Source of the DNA: Prado023 sp963777855
GTDB lineage: Bacteria > Actinomycetota > Actinomycetes > S36-B12 > CAIYMF01
NCBI GenBank assembly: GCA_963777855.1
Contig: CAVZRW010000008.1
Location: 62,001 to 126,000, forward strand
Length of the DNA: 64,000 nucleotides
Direction: 5' to 3'
In this document: positions 51,541-60,529 of the stretch, one piece after another
How positions within the stretch are numbered: position 1 is the first letter of the stretch
How the letters are laid out: each line of letters opens with the position of its first letter
The notes under the pieces: generated by a model
The model's input: only the letters and a program-made list of their open reading frames with translations
Told to the model about the DNA's origin: nothing
Databases searched by the model: none
Translations under genes and position numbers: made by a program

Positions 51541-52835
51541 CCCTGGCCTCCGGCAGCCATGTGCTGCGCGTGGACACCCTGGCCCGCGTCGAGGGCGAGG
51601 GCGGGATGCAGGTGATCGTCTCCGACGGCCAGGTGCGCTCCGTGCACCTGCGCATCTTCGAGCCCCCACGCTTCTTCGAGGGACTCCTGCGCGGCCGGGC
51701 GCACACCGAGCCACCCGACCTGACCGCCCGGATCTGCGGGATCTGCCCGGTCGCCTACCAGATGAGCGCGTGCCTGGCGATCGAGGACGCCTGCGGGGTC
51801 ACGGTGCCCGAGGAGATCCGCATCCTGCGCCGGCTGCTGTACTGCGGCGAGTGGATCGAGAGCCACGCGCTGCACGTGTTCCTGCTGCACGCCCCGGACC
51901 TGCTGGGCTACGACGGCGCCCTGGAGATGGCCCGCGACCACCGGGAGCTGGTGGAGGGCGCCCTGCGCATGAAGCGCGTCGGCAACGACCTGATGGCCGC
52001 CGTCGGCGGGCGCAGCGTGCACCCGGTGAACGTCCGGATCGGCGGCTTCCACCGCCTGCCCGACCTCGACCGGCTGCGCGGGCTGCGCCCGGAGCTGGCC
52101 TGGGCCCGCGAGCACGCCCTGGCGACGATCCCGCTGCTGGCCGGCCTCGAGTACCCGGACTTCGAGCAGCCGTACCTGTACCTGGCCCTGGACGCCGGCC
52201 ACGGGTACCCGCTGGAGTCCGGGTCCCTGCTCACCTCCGACGGGCTCAGCGCGCCGGTGTCGGCCTTCAGCGAGCACGTGGTCGAGGAGCACGTGGCCCA
52301 CTCCAACGCCCTGCACGCGCACTTCGACGGCCAGCCCTACGTGGTCGGTCCCCTGGCCCGCTACAGCCTCAACGCGCACGCCCTGGGCACCCTGGCCCAG
52401 CAGGCCGCGCACGCCGCGGGCCTCGGGCAGACCTGCCGCAACCCGTTCCGCTCGATCCTGGTGCGCATGGTCGAGCTCGTCGAGGCCCTCGACGAGGCGA
52501 TCCGGATCATCGACACCTGGGACGGCGCATCGGCCCCGGCCGTGCCGGTGCCCGCCCGCGCCGGGGTCGGCCACGGGGCCACCGAGGCCCCCCGCGGCCT
52601 GCTCTACCACCGCTACGAGCTCGACGGGGCCGGCCTGGTCGTCTCGGCGACGATCGTGCCGCCCACCTCCCAGAACCAGCCGGCCATCGAGGCCGACCTG
52701 CGCGCCTTCGTCGCCGACCGGCTCGACCTCCCGCACGACGAGCTGACCCGCCAGTGCGAGGTGGCGATCCGCACCTACGACCCGTGCATCTCCTGCGCCA
52801 CGCACTTCCTCGACCTGCGCATCGAGCAGCGATGA
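51537..52835 (+). CDS. hyhL: group 3b [NiFe]-hydrogenase large subunit (HyhL-like, alpha)
   Basis: A 432-residue catalytic subunit that makes or oxidises H2 at a NiFe(CN)2CO centre. The N-terminal ligand motif is ARICGICPVAYQMSA (Cys67, Cys70) and the C-terminal one DPCISCATH (Cys417, Cys420). Only nine residues (FLDLRIEQR) follow His423, the peptide expected to be removed on maturation. Its motifs match group 3b and not group 1 or 4. ATGA overlaps link it to hyhS and to the protease gene; no hyp genes are in the window. Confidence 0.95.
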   Translation: MTLASGSHVLRVDTLARVEGEGGMQVIVSDGQVRSVHLRIFEPPRFFEGLLRGRAHTEPPDLTARICGICPVAYQMSACLAIEDACGVTVPEEIRILRRLLYCGEWIESHALHVFLLHAPDLLGYDGALEMARDHRELVEGALRMKRVGNDLMAAVGGRSVHPVNVRIGGFHRLPDLDRLRGLRPELAWAREHALATIPLLAGLEYPDFEQPYLYLALDAGHGYPLESGSLLTSDGLSAPVSAFSEHVVEEHVAHSNALHAHFDGQPYVVGPLARYSLNAHALGTLAQQAAHAAGLGQTCRNPFRSILVRMVELVEALDEAIRIIDTWDGASAPAVPVPARAGVGHGATEAPRGLLYHRYELDGAGLVVSATIVPPTSQNQPAIEADLRAFVADRLDLPHDELTRQCEVAIRTYDPCISCATHFLDLRIEQR

Positions 52836-53332
52836 CCTCCCCCGAGCGCGTCCTCGTGGCCGGCCTGGGGTCCGCCGACCGGGGCGACGACGGGATCGGC
52901 TCGGCGGTCGCCCACCAGGTGGCCCGTGCGGTGGCTGAGCTGGGGCTCCCGGGTGTCGAGGTGCTCGAGCACGCGGAGCCGATGGGCCTGCTGGAGGCGA
53001 TGCTCGACCGCGACCTGCTCGTGGTGGTCGACGCGGTGCGCTCCGGGGCCGCGCCGGGAACGGTCACGGCCCGCCGGCTGGGTCCGCAGGCGCTGGAGGC
53101 CCGGATGGACCCCGGGTCGGCGGGCACGCACGGCCTGGGCCTGGCGATGGCCCTGGGCCTGGCCCGGGCACTGGACCGGCTGCCCGAGACCACCGTCGTG
53201 GTCGGGGTGGAGGCCGCCGGGATCGATCGTGGGCAGCCGTTGTCCGCCGCGGCGCGCGCGGCCCTGCCCCTGGCCGTCGGAGCGGTCCTCGAGTGCCTGG
53301 ACCTCGACCTCGGCCCGCACCCGGCGTGGTGA
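52832..53332 (+). CDS. hydrogenase maturation protease (HycI/HyaD family)
   Basis: A 166-residue endopeptidase that trims the C-terminus of the large subunit after Ni insertion. Conserved acidic metal ligands are visible in LGSADRGDDGIGSAVA, in VVVDAVRSGAAPG, and a His in TPGSAGTHGLGLA-like context. It is last in the hydrogenase operon, overlapping hyhL by 4 bases, and 70 bases from cydD. Its presence suggests that the nine-residue HyhL extension is its substrate. Confidence 0.9.
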   Translation: MTSPERVLVAGLGSADRGDDGIGSAVAHQVARAVAELGLPGVEVLEHAEPMGLLEAMLDRDLLVVVDAVRSGAAPGTVTARRLGPQALEARMDPGSAGTHGLGLAMALGLARALDRLPETTVVVGVEAAGIDRGQPLSAAARAALPLAVGAVLECLDLDLGPHPAW

Positions 53333-53350
53333 CCCACGCCCGGCCCGCCC

Positions 53351-53395
53351 GGGACCACCGGGGCGTCCGGGGCTGGGTCTGGCGTACCGCAGAAT
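53351..53395 (+). promoter_or_regulatory. cydD promoter with weak DosR-box-like site
   Basis: CAGAAT (53390-53395) lies 7 bases before the cydD ATG, a leaderless pattern. GGGACCACCGGGGC (53351-53364) matches 8 of 13 defined DosR consensus positions and is centred at about -45. The match is weak on its own and is listed because of its position and because cydDC-dosS follows. Confidence 0.35.
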
Positions 53396-53402
53396 TGAGC
53401 CC

Positions 53403-55073
53403 ATGAAGCCGCTGGACCCGCGCCTGCTGCGCCATGCGCAGGCGACGCGCTGGTTCATGGCGGCTGCCGTGGCCATCGGCAGCGCCTCCGCGCTGCTCAT
53501 CGTGGCCCAGGCGTTCCTGATCGCCCGGGTCGTCACCGGGGCGTTCCAGGACGGCGAGGGCCTGGCCACCCTGACCCGCCCGCTGCTGCTGATCGCCGCC
53601 ATCGCGGTGGGTCGGGCCGCGCTGGCCTGGGCCGCCGAGGCAGCCGGCCACCGGGCCTCGGCCGAGGCCACCTCCCAGCTGCGCCTGCAGGTCGTCGACC
53701 GGGCGCTGCGCCTGGGCCCGGCGCACTTCTCCGGCCAGGGCGCCGGGGAGCTGACCACCCTGGTGACCCGGGGGGCGGGGGCGCTGGACAGCTACTTCGC
53801 CCGCTACCTGCCCCAGCTGGTGCTGGCCGTGGTGGTGCCCCTGATCGCCGGCACCGCGATCCTCACCCAGGATGGCCTCTCGGTGCTGGTGATCGCCCTG
53901 ACCCTGCCGGTGATCCCGGTCTTCATGAGCCTGATCGGGCGCTACACCCAGGCCCGGGTCGACCGGCAGTGGAGCACCCTGGCGGTGCTCAGCGGCCACT
54001 TCCTGGACATCGTCGAGGGCCTGCCCACGCTCAAGGTGTTCAACCGGGCCAAGGCCCAGGCGGCCACGATCCGCTCCGTCGGCGAGCAGTACCGCGCGGC
54101 CACGATGGGCGTGCTGCGGGTGTCGTTCCTGAGCTCGCTGGTCCTCGAGCTGCTGGCCACCCTGTCGGTGGCCCTGATCGCGGTGGCCATCGGCCTGCGG
54201 CTGGTCGAGGGCGAGATCGACCTGCGCGCCGGGCTGACGGTGCTCATCCTCGCCCCCGAGGTGTACCTGCCGCTGCGCATGGTGGGGGTGCACTTCCACG
54301 CCGCCGCCGACGGGGTGGGGGCCGCCGAGCGCATGTTCGCCGTCCTCGAGGCCCCGGCGCCGCAGGCCGGGACCGCCCGGGTGGATGCCGCCACGGCGAC
54401 GATCCGCGTACGCGACCTCACGGTGCACTACGGCGACCGGATGGCCGTCCGGGGCGCCAGCTTCGACCTGCGCCCCGGGCGGGTCACGGCGCTCGTGGGG
54501 CCCTCCGGCTGCGGGAAGTCGAGCATCCTGTCGGTGCTGCTGGGCCTGGTCGGCCCCCCGTCGGCGCAGCTGACCGGCACGGTGGAGGTCCTCGACTCCG
54601 CCGGCACCGCGCACGCGCTGGCCGACCTCGACCTGCCCGCCTGGCGGGCGCAGATCGGCTGGGTGCCCCAGTCGCCGTCGATGCTGGCCGGCTCGGTGGC
54701 CGAGAACGTGCGCTTCGGCCGACCCGGCTTCACCGACGGGCAGGTCCTGGCCGCGCTGCGGGCCGCCGGCATCGACCCATCGGAGCTCGCCGACGGCATG
54801 GCCACCACGGTCGCGGAGGGGGGCCACGGGGTCTCGGTGGGCCAGGCCCGCCGGATCGGGGTCGCCCGCGCCCTGCTGGCCGACCCTGCGATCCTGCTGC
54901 TCGACGAGCCGACCGCCGCGCTGGACGGCTCGCGCGAGGCCGAGGTGGGCGCCACGGCCGCGGCCCTGGCCGCGCGCGGGCGCACCGTCGTGGTGGTCAC
55001 CCACCGCGCGGCGATGACCGAGCTGGCCGACCACGTGATCGACCTCGGCGCGGCCGTGGGGGCGCCGGCATGA
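53403..55073 (+). CDS. cydD: thiol reductant ABC exporter subunit CydD
   Basis: A 556-residue half-transporter: six membrane helices (residues about 15-300) and a C-terminal ABC ATPase. Motifs: Walker A LVGPSGCGKSSILSVL, C-loop VSVGQARRIGVARALL (a CydD-type divergence from LSGGQ), Walker B ILLLDEPTAALD, H-loop VVVVTHR. With CydC it exports glutathione/cysteine-type thiols or heme and is needed to assemble cytochrome bd. A CAGAAT -10 ends 7 bases before the ATG. cydC overlaps by 4 bases. Confidence 0.93.
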   Translation: MKPLDPRLLRHAQATRWFMAAAVAIGSASALLIVAQAFLIARVVTGAFQDGEGLATLTRPLLLIAAIAVGRAALAWAAEAAGHRASAEATSQLRLQVVDRALRLGPAHFSGQGAGELTTLVTRGAGALDSYFARYLPQLVLAVVVPLIAGTAILTQDGLSVLVIALTLPVIPVFMSLIGRYTQARVDRQWSTLAVLSGHFLDIVEGLPTLKVFNRAKAQAATIRSVGEQYRAATMGVLRVSFLSSLVLELLATLSVALIAVAIGLRLVEGEIDLRAGLTVLILAPEVYLPLRMVGVHFHAAADGVGAAERMFAVLEAPAPQAGTARVDAATATIRVRDLTVHYGDRMAVRGASFDLRPGRVTALVGPSGCGKSSILSVLLGLVGPPSAQLTGTVEVLDSAGTAHALADLDLPAWRAQIGWVPQSPSMLAGSVAENVRFGRPGFTDGQVLAALRAAGIDPSELADGMATTVAEGGHGVSVGQARRIGVARALLADPAILLLDEPTAALDGSREAEVGATAAALAARGRTVVVVTHRAAMTELADHVIDLGAAVGAPA

Positions 55074-56890
55074 GCGCGTCGCCGCTGCGGCGCCTCTGGC
55101 GGATGGCTGACCCGGACCGCTGGCGGATCGCCCTGGCCGTCCTGCTGGCCACCCTGGCGCTGTTCAGCGCAGTCGGGCTGCTGGTCACCTCCGCCTGGCT
55201 GATCTCACGGGCCTCCCAGCAGCCCCCGATCCTCACCCTGCAGGTGGCCATCGTGGCGGTGCGCGCGTTCGGCATCAGCCGCGGACTGCTGCGCTACGCC
55301 GAGCGCCTGGTCGGCCACGACGCGGCGTTCCGCAGCCTGACCACGCTGCGGGTGGCCGTCTACGGCCGCCTCGAGCGGCTCTCCCCGGCCGGCCTGGGCC
55401 GGTACCGGCGCGGGGACCTGCTGGCCCGCCTCGTCGGCGACGTCGACGCGTCGGTGGACCTCGTCGTGCGCGTCGTGATCCCGGCGGCCTCCGGGCTGCT
55501 GGCCGGGCTGCTGGCCGTCGCCCTGGGCTGGAGCATCCTCCCGGCCGCCGGTGCGGCCCTGCTGGTGATGCTGGTGGTCGCCGGGATCGCCGCCCCGCTG
55601 CTCACCGCCGGCCTGGGCACCCGCGCGCACCGGGCCCGGGCCGGCGCCGAGGGCCAGCTCAGCGCCCAGGTCGTCAGCGCCCTGCGCGCGGGTCCCGAGC
55701 TGCTGGCCTACGGGGCGGTCGACCGGGCCGTGGCCGACGTGGCGCGTGCCGACGCGACCCTCACCGACCTCGACCGGCGCGGCGCGAGCGCCTCCGGGTT
55801 CGGCGACGCCCTGGCCGCCCTGTGGACCGGACTCACGATCACCGCGTGCCTGGCCCTCGGGGTCACGGCGGTCCGCGAGGGTCGCCTGGACGGGGTGTGG
55901 CTGGCCGCGTTGGCCCTGCTGCCCCTGGCGATGGCCGACGTCGTCTCCGGCATGCCCGCGGCCGCGCTGGCCCGCGCCCGGGTCACCGGCTCGGCCCAGC
56001 GCATCCTCGAGGTCGTCGACTCCCCGGACCCGGTTCCCGCGGGCGCCGGGGCCCCCGTCGCCAGGGCCCGCGTCGCCAGGGCCCCCGTCGCAGCGGGAGC
56101 GGCCCACTCCCGCGGGGCCGTGAGCCCGGAGCTGGTGCTCGCCGGGGTGGCCGCCCGCTACCCGGGGGCCGGCCAGGACGCGGTCACGGGGGTCGATCTC
56201 GACCTGGCCCCGGGCCGGCGGATCGCCCTGGTCGGGCCCAGCGGCTCCGGGAAGTCCACGATCGCCGCCGTCCTGCTGCGCCTGCTCGACCACCGCGAGG
56301 GCAGCTACACCCTGGCCGGCGGCGACGTGCGCGACCTCGGCGAGGAGTCCGTGCGCGAGGCGATGGCGGCGGTCAACCAGCAGGCCCACCTGTTCGACAG
56401 CACCATCGAGGAGAACCTGCGCCTGGCCAACCGCAGCGCCGACGACGCGGCCATCCGGGCCGCCCTCGAGGGTGCCGCGCTGGACGCCTGGGTCGACTCC
56501 CTGCCCGACGGGCTGGCCACACGCGTCGGCGCGCACGGCTCGGCGGTCTCCGGGGGCCAGGCCCAGCGCATCGCCCTGGCCCGGGTGCTGCTGGCCGACC
56601 GGCCGATCGCGGTGCTCGACGAGCCGGGCGAGCACCTCGACGCCCAGATGGCCGACCAGGTGACCGCAACGGCCCTCACCGCGACCGCCGGGCGCTCGGT
56701 CGTCCTCATCACCCACCGGATGGCCCACACTGGGGACTGTGATGAGGTCATGGTCATGAGGGACGGACGCGTCGTGGCGCGCGGCACCCCCGAGGAGCTG
56801 GCCGGCTGGTACGCGGACACGAGGGCCCGCGAGGACGGCCCGGCCACGCCCCCCACCTCAACCTCACCAGCACCCGGGCACCAGCCATGA
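55070..56890 (+). CDS. cydC: thiol reductant ABC exporter subunit CydC
   Basis: A 606-residue partner of CydD with an N-terminal membrane domain (LVTSAWLISRASQQPPILTLQVAI-type start and RAFGISRGLLRYAERLVGHD, diagnostic of CydC) and a C-terminal ATPase: Walker A LVGPSGSGKSTIAAVL, signature AVSGGQAQRIALARVLL, Walker B PIAVLDEPGEHLD, H-loop VLITHR. The linker between the domains holds a short repeat (APVAR/ARVAR/APVAA). The ATG and stop overlap cydD and dosS by 4 bases each. Confidence 0.93.
   Translation: MSASPLRRLWRMADPDRWRIALAVLLATLALFSAVGLLVTSAWLISRASQQPPILTLQVAIVAVRAFGISRGLLRYAERLVGHDAAFRSLTTLRVAVYGRLERLSPAGLGRYRRGDLLARLVGDVDASVDLVVRVVIPAASGLLAGLLAVALGWSILPAAGAALLVMLVVAGIAAPLLTAGLGTRAHRARAGAEGQLSAQVVSALRAGPELLAYGAVDRAVADVARADATLTDLDRRGASASGFGDALAALWTGLTITACLALGVTAVREGRLDGVWLAALALLPLAMADVVSGMPAAALARARVTGSAQRILEVVDSPDPVPAGAGAPVARARVARAPVAAGAAHSRGAVSPELVLAGVAARYPGAGQDAVTGVDLDLAPGRRIALVGPSGSGKSTIAAVLLRLLDHREGSYTLAGGDVRDLGEESVREAMAAVNQQAHLFDSTIEENLRLANRSADDAAIRAALEGAALDAWVDSLPDGLATRVGAHGSAVSGGQAQRIALARVLLADRPIAVLDEPGEHLDAQMADQVTATALTATAGRSVVLITHRMAHTGDCDEVMVMRDGRVVARGTPEELAGWYADTRAREDGPATPPTSTSPAPGHQP
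56049..56092 (+). repeat. 15-bp tandem repeat in the cydC linker
   Basis: Three consecutive copies of a 15-base unit close to AGGGCCCNCGTCGCC encode the peptide series APVAR-ARVAR-APVAA between the membrane and ATPase domains of CydC. The unit is a multiple of 3, so copy-number change would lengthen the linker without a frameshift. Confidence 0.8.
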
Positions 56891-58539
56891 CCGACGCCCA
56901 CGAGCGGGGCCTGTTCAGCGCGGTCGTCGCCGTCGCCGCCGGCCTGGAGCTCGGCGCGACCCTGCGCCGCATCGTCCAGTCGGCCGTCGACCTGGTGGAC
57001 GCCACCTACGGGGCACTCGGCGTGCTCGGCCCCGACGGGCAGCTGACCGAGTTCGTGCACGTGGGCATCGACCAGGCCGCGCAGAACGAGATCGGCGAGC
57101 TGCCCCGCGGTCGGGGGATCCTGGGCCTGCTGGTCAACCACCCCGTGCCGATCCGCCTCGACGACATGACCAGCCATCCGGGGGCGGTGGGCTTCCCGCC
57201 CGGGCACCCCGTGATGCGCTCGTTCCTCGGCGTCCCGGTGCGCGTCCGCGGCCAGGTCTTCGGCAACCTGTACCTGACCGACAAGCGCGGTGCCGAGGGG
57301 TTCAGCACGGCCGACGAGCGGATCGTCACCGCCCTGGCGGCCGCCGCGGGAGTGGCCATCGACAACGCCCGGCTGTACGAGCGCTCGGTGATGCGCGAGC
57401 GCTGGCAGGCCGCGGTGGCCCAGATGCACGGAGCCGTCCTCGAGGGGGCCGACGCCGGCGAGGTCCTGACGATCGGCACGACCCGGGCCGCCGAGCTGAT
57501 CGGGGCGCGCGGGGGCCTGGTGGCCCTGCCCTCCCCGGCCGGGGTCCTGCGCATCGAGATCGTGGTCGCGGACACCGCGGCCGCCGCGCCCACCTCGCGG
57601 TGGCGGGTGCACACCGACGCGCAGCAGGCCACGAGCACCGACGACCTGACCGCCCTGCGCGGCTGGGAGGTGGCCGGCGACGGACCGATCGCACGGGCCC
57701 ATGCCAGCGGCGAGCCGGCCGAGGGGATCGAGGCCATCGGCCCCGGGCCCGAGGGGATCCCGGTGCTCGCCCTGCCGCTGCGCACCCCCGAGGAGGTGCT
57801 CGGGGTCCTGGCCCTGGTGACCCGACCGGGCGCCTCGCTGACCCCCGACCAGCGCGAGCTGGCCACGCACAGCGCCAGCCAGGCCGCCCTGGCGCTCATG
57901 CTGGCCCGCGGCCGGCGCGAGCAGGAGCGCGTGGTCCTGCTCGAGGAGCGCGACCGGATCGCCCGCGACCTGCACGACCTGGTGATCCAGCGGCTGTTCG
58001 CCACCGGCATCTCCCTGTCCGGGGCCAGCCGCGTGGCCGGGACCCCCCAGCCGGTGGTCGATCGGCTCACCTCGGCCGTGGACGCCCTGGACACCACGGT
58101 CAAGGAGATCCGGGCCACCATCTTCGAGCTGCACCAGCCCGTGGGCCACGCCGCCGGCGGCCTGCGCGGCAAGGTGCTCGAGGAGACCTCGGCCTCCGCG
58201 GTCCTGCTCGGCCACGCGCCGGCCACCCGGTTCACCGGCACCGTCGACGCCTCGGTCGACGACGCGGTGGCCGTGGACCTGCTCGGGGCGCTGCGCGAGG
58301 CGCTGGCCAACGTGGCCAAGCACGCCCAGGCGGCCCACGTCGAGGTGCTGGTCGCCGTCGAGGACGGGCACGTGCTGCTGCAGGTCACCGACGACGGGAT
58401 CGGGGTGCCCGGGGAGCTCGCGCGCCGCTCGGGCCTGCTCAACCTCTCCGAGCGCGCGGCCCGCTACGGCGGCACGTGCACCATCGCCCCCGGCCCCACC
58501 GCCGGCTCGGTGCTCACCTGGCGCGTGCCGTTGGCCTGA
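56887..58539 (+). CDS. dosS: DosS/DevS-like dual-GAF sensor histidine kinase
   Basis: A 550-residue kinase with two GAF domains (about 20-160 and 175-325), HisKA_3 (ERDRIARDLHDLVIQRLFATGI, phospho-His in LHD) and HATPase (REALANVAKHAQAAHVEV, DDGIGVP). GAF-A keeps the DosS-specific stretch HPGAVGFPPGHPVMRSFLGVPVRVR with His107 at the position of the DosS heme-proximal histidine, and FGNLYLTDKR. The N-terminus is about 40 residues shorter than in mycobacterial DosS. It is encoded in the cydDC operon; its partner is presumably the DosR at 35.9 kb. Confidence 0.88.
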   Translation: MTDAHERGLFSAVVAVAAGLELGATLRRIVQSAVDLVDATYGALGVLGPDGQLTEFVHVGIDQAAQNEIGELPRGRGILGLLVNHPVPIRLDDMTSHPGAVGFPPGHPVMRSFLGVPVRVRGQVFGNLYLTDKRGAEGFSTADERIVTALAAAAGVAIDNARLYERSVMRERWQAAVAQMHGAVLEGADAGEVLTIGTTRAAELIGARGGLVALPSPAGVLRIEIVVADTAAAAPTSRWRVHTDAQQATSTDDLTALRGWEVAGDGPIARAHASGEPAEGIEAIGPGPEGIPVLALPLRTPEEVLGVLALVTRPGASLTPDQRELATHSASQAALALMLARGRREQERVVLLEERDRIARDLHDLVIQRLFATGISLSGASRVAGTPQPVVDRLTSAVDALDTTVKEIRATIFELHQPVGHAAGGLRGKVLEETSASAVLLGHAPATRFTGTVDASVDDAVAVDLLGALREALANVAKHAQAAHVEVLVAVEDGHVLLQVTDDGIGVPGELARRSGLLNLSERAARYGGTCTIAPGPTAGSVLTWRVPLA

Positions 58540-58580
58540 GCTCGCCCCCCGGCGCCGAGCCCAGGCCACGGCACGAGACC

Positions 58581-59279
58581 TCAGGCCACGGCACCCACGT
58601 TGGCGGAGGTGGACTCGGCGGTGGCCTCGGCCGCGATCGACCGGCCCGCGAAGCCCCACGCGATCAGCATCGGGATGAACGCGGACCCCAGGCTCATCAC
58701 CGAGGAGACGGCGATGAGCAGGGGCACGATGAACGCCAGGAGCACGGCCGTCACACGGGGACGGAAGCCGCGGCGCAGCAGCACGATGCCCAGCCAGGTG
58801 CCCCCGATCAGGGTGATCAGCACCCCGGGGATCACCAGCGCGACGAACGCCCCGTCGACCATGGCCGGGTTGATCCACGCCCCGTAGTAGGAACCGAACC
58901 CGCCCATCGTGAACAGGGTCAGCCCGGTGAGATAGACCCGCCAGGCCCAGCGCTCCCCGCCGCCGATGCCGGCGGCCGCGCGGCGGCGTCGCACGACGAC
59001 CGCGCAGCCCAGCGCCACCAGGAACAGCGGACCCCAGAGCATGCCGTAGAGCAGGTAGACCCGGTCGGCGTCGGCGAAGGTGAGCAGCGGCTCGAGGACG
59101 CGGCGGGCCGGGTCGGCCCAGGCGCTGGTCAGCGCGGTCACGTCCTGCTGCCCGTCCTCGGTCGCGAACCGGGCCAGGGAGTGCATGACACCCACGAGGA
59201 TGCTCAGCCATCCGCCGTACCAGGCCAGGCGGGGCGTGTGGTCGAGAAGGGACGGGTCGTGCGCTGTGTGTGTGGTCAT
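58581..59279 (-). CDS. multi-pass membrane protein of unknown function
   Basis: A 232-residue protein with about six hydrophobic segments (LAWYGGWLSILVGVMHSLARF, YLLYGMLWGPLFLVALGCAVVV, WAWRVYLTGLTLFTMGGFGSYYG, FVALVIPGVLITLIGGTWLGIVLL, VTAVLLAFIVPLLIAVSS, FIPMLIAWGFAG). I do not recognise a family. It diverges from the two-component pair to its right and could be their target or partner, by position only. Confidence 0.7.
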   Translation of the reverse strand: MTTHTAHDPSLLDHTPRLAWYGGWLSILVGVMHSLARFATEDGQQDVTALTSAWADPARRVLEPLLTFADADRVYLLYGMLWGPLFLVALGCAVVVRRRRAAAGIGGGERWAWRVYLTGLTLFTMGGFGSYYGAWINPAMVDGAFVALVIPGVLITLIGGTWLGIVLLRRGFRPRVTAVLLAFIVPLLIAVSSVMSLGSAFIPMLIAWGFAGRSIAAEATAESTSANVGAVA

Positions 59280-59398
59280 GCCGGCAGCGTGGTCCCTCCG
59301 GCGGGGTCACGGCGTCCACCCGGCGCTGTCACTGTCCGTGCCCGGATACACCCTCGGGTTGATGCCCCAGGCTCCACCCCGGGGCGTACATTCCCGCC

Positions 59399-60529
59399 AT
59401 GCGGCGCAGCGACTGGGCCTGGCCCCTGGGCATCCTCGCGTTGGGCAGCCTGGAGATGGTGGCCCTCTCGCGCGGCGTCGGGACGGTGGACAGCCGCCAG
59501 ATCAGCACGTCGAGTGCCGCTGCGGGCATCGCGATCGAGGCCCTCGCGTGCGCCCTGCTGGTGTTCCGCCGGCGCTGGCCGCTGGCGATCGCCCTGGCGG
59601 TCAGCGTCCTCGGTGCCCTGTTGCCCACGCTCGGCATCCACATGGACGAGCCCGTCACGCCGATCGTGATCCTCGGGCTGGCGATGTTCGCGGCCGGGCG
59701 CTACCGCACCGACCGCTGGGCCTTCGCGGCCCCGGTGGGCGCCACCCTGGCGCCCTTCGTGGCCAAGTGGCTGGACTACCCCGGCGAGGTCGACGTCACC
59801 GACGCGCTGTTCATCCTGTTCGTCCTCGGGGCCCCGTTCGCGTTCGGCCGCCTGGCGCTGCGCCAGGCCCAGGCCCACGAGCGCGAGCAGGAGCGGGTGC
59901 GCCGGGAGGCGATCGCGACCGAGCGGGTGAGGATCGCCCGTGAGCTGCACGACGTGCTGGCCCACTCGATCAGCAGCATGGTGATCCAGGCCAACATGGG
60001 CGCCGACCTGGCCGGCGGGTCGCCGGCGGCCGGGACCTTCGCACAGATCGCCGACACCGGACGCAGCGCGCTGACCGACGTCGGGCTGATGCTGCGCCTG
60101 CTCCGGGCCGGCGACGCCCCCGACACCCCCAACCCCACGGCGGCGGACATCCCCGCACTCGTCGAGGGGTTCCGGCGGGCGGGGCTCACCGTGGAGCCGG
60201 CCGACGTCGCACTGGGCTCCGAGCCCCTGGGGGCCGCCGTCGACCTCTCGGTGTACCGCATCGTCCAGGAGGCGCTGACCAACTGCCTCAGGCACTCGGG
60301 CGGCGGTCGCGCCCGGCTGCACGTCGGTGACGGCGACGGCGTCATCTCGATCGAGGTCTCCAGCGCGCTGCCGGACTCCGGGCGCACACCGGCGCCGGCC
60401 TCCGGGGACGGCCACGGCCTGGTCGGGATGCGGGAGCGGGTCGAGATGTTCGGCGGCACCCTGCACGCCGGGCCCGGGCCGGACGGCGCGTTCCAGGTCC
60501 GCGCGCTCATCCCGCGGGGTGCCACGTGA
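59399..60529 (+). CDS. NarL-type two-component sensor histidine kinase
   Basis: A 376-residue DesK-like kinase. Four or five N-terminal membrane helices (residues about 8-150) without a large external domain are followed by HisKA_3 (ERVRIARELHDVLAHSISSM) and HATPase (QEALTNCLRHSGGGRARLHV; GLVGMRERVEMFGG). It probably senses a membrane or envelope signal. TACATT ends 6 bases before ATG 59399 (leaderless). The stop overlaps the response-regulator start as GTGA. Confidence 0.9.
   Translation: MRRSDWAWPLGILALGSLEMVALSRGVGTVDSRQISTSSAAAGIAIEALACALLVFRRRWPLAIALAVSVLGALLPTLGIHMDEPVTPIVILGLAMFAAGRYRTDRWAFAAPVGATLAPFVAKWLDYPGEVDVTDALFILFVLGAPFAFGRLALRQAQAHEREQERVRREAIATERVRIARELHDVLAHSISSMVIQANMGADLAGGSPAAGTFAQIADTGRSALTDVGLMLRLLRAGDAPDTPNPTAADIPALVEGFRRAGLTVEPADVALGSEPLGAAVDLSVYRIVQEALTNCLRHSGGGRARLHVGDGDGVISIEVSSALPDSGRTPAPASGDGHGLVGMRERVEMFGGTLHAGPGPDGAFQVRALIPRGAT

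Noticed and set aside
58555..58600. Short direct repeat CAGGCCACGGCAC downstream of dosS
   Set aside because: Two copies only, partly inside the end of the next gene; too short to interpret.
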